Positions 61,414-64,000 of a stretch of DNA of 64,000 nt are shown in pieces. The stretch covers positions 124,001 to 188,000 of the forward strand of contig NZ_VBTZ01000001.1 in NCBI RefSeq assembly GCF_005771425.1, given 5' to 3'. Position 1 is the first letter of the stretch; each line of letters opens with the position of its first letter. This DNA comes from Methylocystis sp. B8. GTDB lineage: Bacteria; Pseudomonadota; Alphaproteobacteria; Rhizobiales; Beijerinckiaceae. The notes under the pieces were generated by a model. That model ran no database searches and was not told where the DNA came from. It saw nothing but the letters and a program-made list of their open reading frames with translations. The translations under genes and the position numbers were made by a program.

Positions 61414-63621
61414 ATGATGCGTCAGTACGAACTCGTCGAACGCGTGCGGAAGTATAATCCGCGCGTCGACGAGGATTTGTTAAACCGGGCCTATGTTTAC
61501 GCCATGAAGGCGCATGGGGCGCAAACCCGCGCCTCCGGCGATCCCTATTTTTCGCATCCGCTCGAAGTCGCCGCGATCCTCACCGACCTGAAGCTCGACG
61601 ACGCGACGATCGTCGCGGCGGTGCTACACGATACGCTCGAAGACACCGACGCGACGCGCGAAGAGATCGACCGGCTGTTTGGGGAGCAGATTGGCAGACT
61701 TGTCGAGGGCCTGACCAAGATCGAGAAGCTCGATCTTGTCACCAAACAGGCGCGGCAGGGCGAGAATTTCCGCAAATTGCTGCTCGCCGTCGCCGAAGAC
61801 GTGCGCGTGCTGCTGGTCAAGCTCGCCGATCGCCTGCACAATATGCGCACACTGCATTTCGTGCCGCAGGACAAGCGCGCGCGCATCGCTCAAGAGACGC
61901 TCGACATCTATGCGCCGCTGGCCGGCCGCATGGGCATGCAGCGTCTGCGCGAGGAACTCGAGGGCCTCGCCTTTCGCCATCTGATGCCGGAAGCGCATCA
62001 GACGATCGAGCAGCGCCTGCACGATCTGCGCACAAAGAACGGACGCATCATCAAGCGCATCGAGGACGAACTCGCTAAGGAGTTCGCGGCGCGGGGCATC
62101 ACTGCGGCGGTCACCGGACGCCAGAAGTCGCCCTATTCGGTGTGGCGCAAGATGGAGCGCAAATCGATTTCCTTCGAGCAGCTTTCCGACATTTTCGGCT
62201 TCCGGATCATCGTCGGGACCGTGGAGGACTGCTATCGCGCGCTTGGCGTCGTGCATTCGAAATGGCCCAACGTTCCCGGCCGTTTCAAGGATTACATCTC
62301 GACGCCGAAACAAAACGACTATCGTTCGATCCATACGACCGTGATCGGTCCCGGCCACCAGCGCGTCGAACTTCAGATTCGCACGGCTGAGATGCATGAG
62401 ATCGCCCGCTTCGGCATCGCCGCACATGCGCTTTATAAGGACGCCATTGGGGCGCAGGGTCGCGAGGAGCTCGCCAAGGAAAGCCGCGCCTTCCGTTGGC
62501 TGCAGGAAACGCTCGATCTCCTCGCGCATGGCGACAATCCCGAGGAATTCCTCGAGCACACCCGTCTGGAACTGTTCCAGGATCAGGTGTTCTGCTTCAC
62601 GCCGAAGGGCGGATTGATCGCGCTGCCGCGCGGGGCGACGCCGATCGATTTCGCCTATGCCGTGCACACCAAGCTCGGCGATTCAGCGGTTGGCGCGAAG
62701 ATCAACGGACGCGTCGCCCCGGTGCTGTCGCAGCTGAAAAACGGCGACGAGGTCGAGATCATCCGCGCCGAGGGGCATGTTCCGCCGGCCGCCTGGGAGG
62801 CGGCGGTCGCGACCGGCAAGGCGCGCGCCGCGATCAGGCGCGCGACGCGTGACGCCGTACGCCAGCAATATGCAGGGCTTGGCCGCCAGATCGTCGAACG
62901 CGCTTTTGAGCGCGCCGGCCGCGTCTGGAGCGAGGACAAGCTGAAATCGGCGCTAATGCGGCTCGCGCGCCCTTCAGTCGAAGACGCGCTCGCCGCCGTG
63001 GGCCGCGGCGAAATCTATTCGGGCGACGTCGTAAAGGCGGTCTATCCCGATTTCAGCGAAGAGCGCAGAGCCGCGCCGAGGCCCATCGGTCCGGGCGAAC
63101 CAGGATGGTTCGGCGTCAAGGCGAACGCCAATGTGGTTTTCAAGGCGCCGGGCGCGAAAGACGGCGGCAGCGCCATCCCCATTCGCGGATTGCGCGGCGA
63201 CGCGCCGGTGCGTTTCGCGCCGGAAGGGGGCGCGGTGCCGGGCGACCGCATCGTCGGCATTTTTACGCCCGGCGAAGGCATCACCATCTATCCGATTCAG
63301 TCGCCGTCGCTCACCGCCTTTGACGATCAGCCCGAACGCTGGCTCGACGTGCGCTGGGATATCGAAGCCGGCTCTTCCGCATTGTTTCCCGTCCGCATCG
63401 TCGTGACAGCGATCAATGAGCCGGGCTCGCTCGGCGCGCTCGCGACGCTGATCGGCGAGACCGGCGCCAATATCGACAACATCAGTTTCAAGGCGCATTC
63501 GCCTGACTTTCGCGAGATGACCTTCGATCTCGAAGTCGCCGACTTGAAACATTTGAACGGCGTCGTGACGCGCCTGCGCGCCAGCCCCTTGGTGAGCAAG
63601 GTCGAAAGGGTGATTGGGTGA
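61414..63621 (+). CDS. Bifunctional (p)ppGpp synthetase/hydrolase (Rel/SpoT homologue)
   Basis: 735 residues. It has the HD hydrolase (about 30-180) with HPLEVAAILTDL and HDTLEDTDAT, the synthetase domain (~215-360) with GRQKSPYSVWRKMERK, LSDIFGFRIIVGT, YRSIHTTVIGP and VELQIRTAEMHEIA, then TGS (TPKGGLIALPRGATPIDFAYAVH) and a C-terminal ACT (VTAINEPGSLGALATLIGETGANI). Both catalytic sets are intact, so it should make and degrade (p)ppGpp in the stringent response. The ATG at 61417 is an alternative start. Confidence 0.96.
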   Translation: MMRQYELVERVRKYNPRVDEDLLNRAYVYAMKAHGAQTRASGDPYFSHPLEVAAILTDLKLDDATIVAAVLHDTLEDTDATREEIDRLFGEQIGRLVEGLTKIEKLDLVTKQARQGENFRKLLLAVAEDVRVLLVKLADRLHNMRTLHFVPQDKRARIAQETLDIYAPLAGRMGMQRLREELEGLAFRHLMPEAHQTIEQRLHDLRTKNGRIIKRIEDELAKEFAARGITAAVTGRQKSPYSVWRKMERKSISFEQLSDIFGFRIIVGTVEDCYRALGVVHSKWPNVPGRFKDYISTPKQNDYRSIHTTVIGPGHQRVELQIRTAEMHEIARFGIAAHALYKDAIGAQGREELAKESRAFRWLQETLDLLAHGDNPEEFLEHTRLELFQDQVFCFTPKGGLIALPRGATPIDFAYAVHTKLGDSAVGAKINGRVAPVLSQLKNGDEVEIIRAEGHVPPAAWEAAVATGKARAAIRRATRDAVRQQYAGLGRQIVERAFERAGRVWSEDKLKSALMRLARPSVEDALAAVGRGEIYSGDVVKAVYPDFSEERRAAPRPIGPGEPGWFGVKANANVVFKAPGAKDGGSAIPIRGLRGDAPVRFAPEGGAVPGDRIVGIFTPGEGITIYPIQSPSLTAFDDQPERWLDVRWDIEAGSSALFPVRIVVTAINEPGSLGALATLIGETGANIDNISFKAHSPDFREMTFDLEVADLKHLNGVVTRLRASPLVSKVERVIG

Positions 63622-63705
63622 GAGCGTAGCTGTGAGCGGTTTCAATCAGGTTCGATAATGAGCCTTATGCGACACGCGGAGCTTGGAGCGCATTACCATC
63701 AGCGA

Positions 63706-64000
63706 TTAATGTTCAGCTTCCAAATTTCTACAAGATACGAATTTCATATAGTTTTTTGGCTTAGGTAAATTCAGCTTCTCTAAATTGATTAGAGCGTCCT
63801 CGATCCAGTTACGTGCTTCAACAACGGGGTCTATAGTAACCGTAGAATCGCTACCATCGTCATTCATGTGTTTGACCGAGTTTTTTGACCCCAGCGTAAT
63901 TCCTAACGCTTTTTTGCGTTCGGTTTTTTGAGCGGTTTCGTATTCGACCTCTTTCCCGCTTTCAAGCACTTGGAACCCTATTTGGGCTTTCAAAGCGATA
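63706..64000 (-). CDS. Partial gene of unknown function at the right edge
   Basis: The frame is open to the window end; a TTG at 63993 is the only visible possible start, and the true start may lie outside. The 95-97 residues contain ALGITLGSKNSVKHMNDDGSDSTVTIDPV and a Lys/Leu-rich end EKLNLPKPKNYMKFVSCRN. Base composition is clearly more AT-rich than the rest of the window. No family is recognised. It converges with the Rel/SpoT gene. Confidence 0.45.
   Translation of the reverse strand, partial: IALKAQIGFQVLESGKEVEYETAQKTERKKALGITLGSKNSVKHMNDDGSDSTVTIDPVVEARNWIEDALINLEKLNLPKPKNYMKFVSCRNLEAEH

Overview
The window is GC-rich chromosomal DNA from an alphaproteobacterium, most likely of the order Hyphomicrobiales (Rhizobiales). 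Support for this comes from a FeuP/FeuQ-type two-component system with a PepSY partner, DUF3126, DUF1178 and DUF1214/DUF1254 genes, a NadQ-like regulator, a gene-transfer-agent-like head cluster, and intergenic repeats of the kind common in this order. A type II methanotroph (Methylocystaceae) would fit but is only a guess. I see no rRNA, tRNA or CRISPR array.

Layout: 1-10.8 kb holds a partial secreted protein, malate dehydrogenase, a DUF882 murein peptidase, a ClpP-fold-like protein, a NadQ-like regulator, a tyrosine phosphatase, an HD hydrolase, Tag glycosylase, a double DUF3126 protein, and feuP/feuQ with a PepSY gene. 10.9-18.9 kb (minus strand) is a decaying phage or gene-transfer-agent head cluster: TerS, TerL, portal, small proteins, a broken capsid gene, head-tail adaptor, stopper, tail terminator and a spanin-like pair. 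The prohead protease and all tail genes from the major tail protein onward are absent. 19.1-20.1 kb is a toxin-antitoxin-like pair. 20.3-44 kb is mostly housekeeping: PBP1A with DUF1214/DUF1254, glutaredoxin, ComF, a cation/proton antiporter, a CobW GTPase, a D-Ala-D-Ala carboxypeptidase, galE/galU, a ketoacyl-ACP synthase, an AraC regulator, murA and an AI-2E-family transporter. 41.8-55.2 kb is one envelope operon: a giant unrecognised periplasmic protein, a bacterial alpha-2-macroglobulin with an intact thioester motif, and penicillin-binding protein 1C. 55.5-63.6 kb holds an SH3-like protein, a lytic transglycosylase, dapA, smpB, an NYN-domain protein, rpoZ and a RelA/SpoT homologue.

The most exciting region is 14.3-17.0 kb. 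An intact portal protein is fused, after a phage-type linker, to a C-terminal domain that looks like the bacterial RNase A-like toxin of CdiA proteins. A small acidic gene placed like an immunity gene starts 16 bases after the toxin stop. Directly downstream lies a second, stop-containing copy of the middle of the portal gene, the footprint expected if a portal-toxin-immunity cassette was spliced in by recombination and displaced the resident 3' end. The toxin and immunity frames are open while the capsid gene beside them is broken.

Two palindromic repeat families are scattered between genes. One copy appears to be translated as the N-terminus of PBP1C. Cell-wall enzymes (DUF882 peptidase, PBP1A, carboxypeptidase, PBP1C, lytic transglycosylase, MurA) are unusually frequent in the window.
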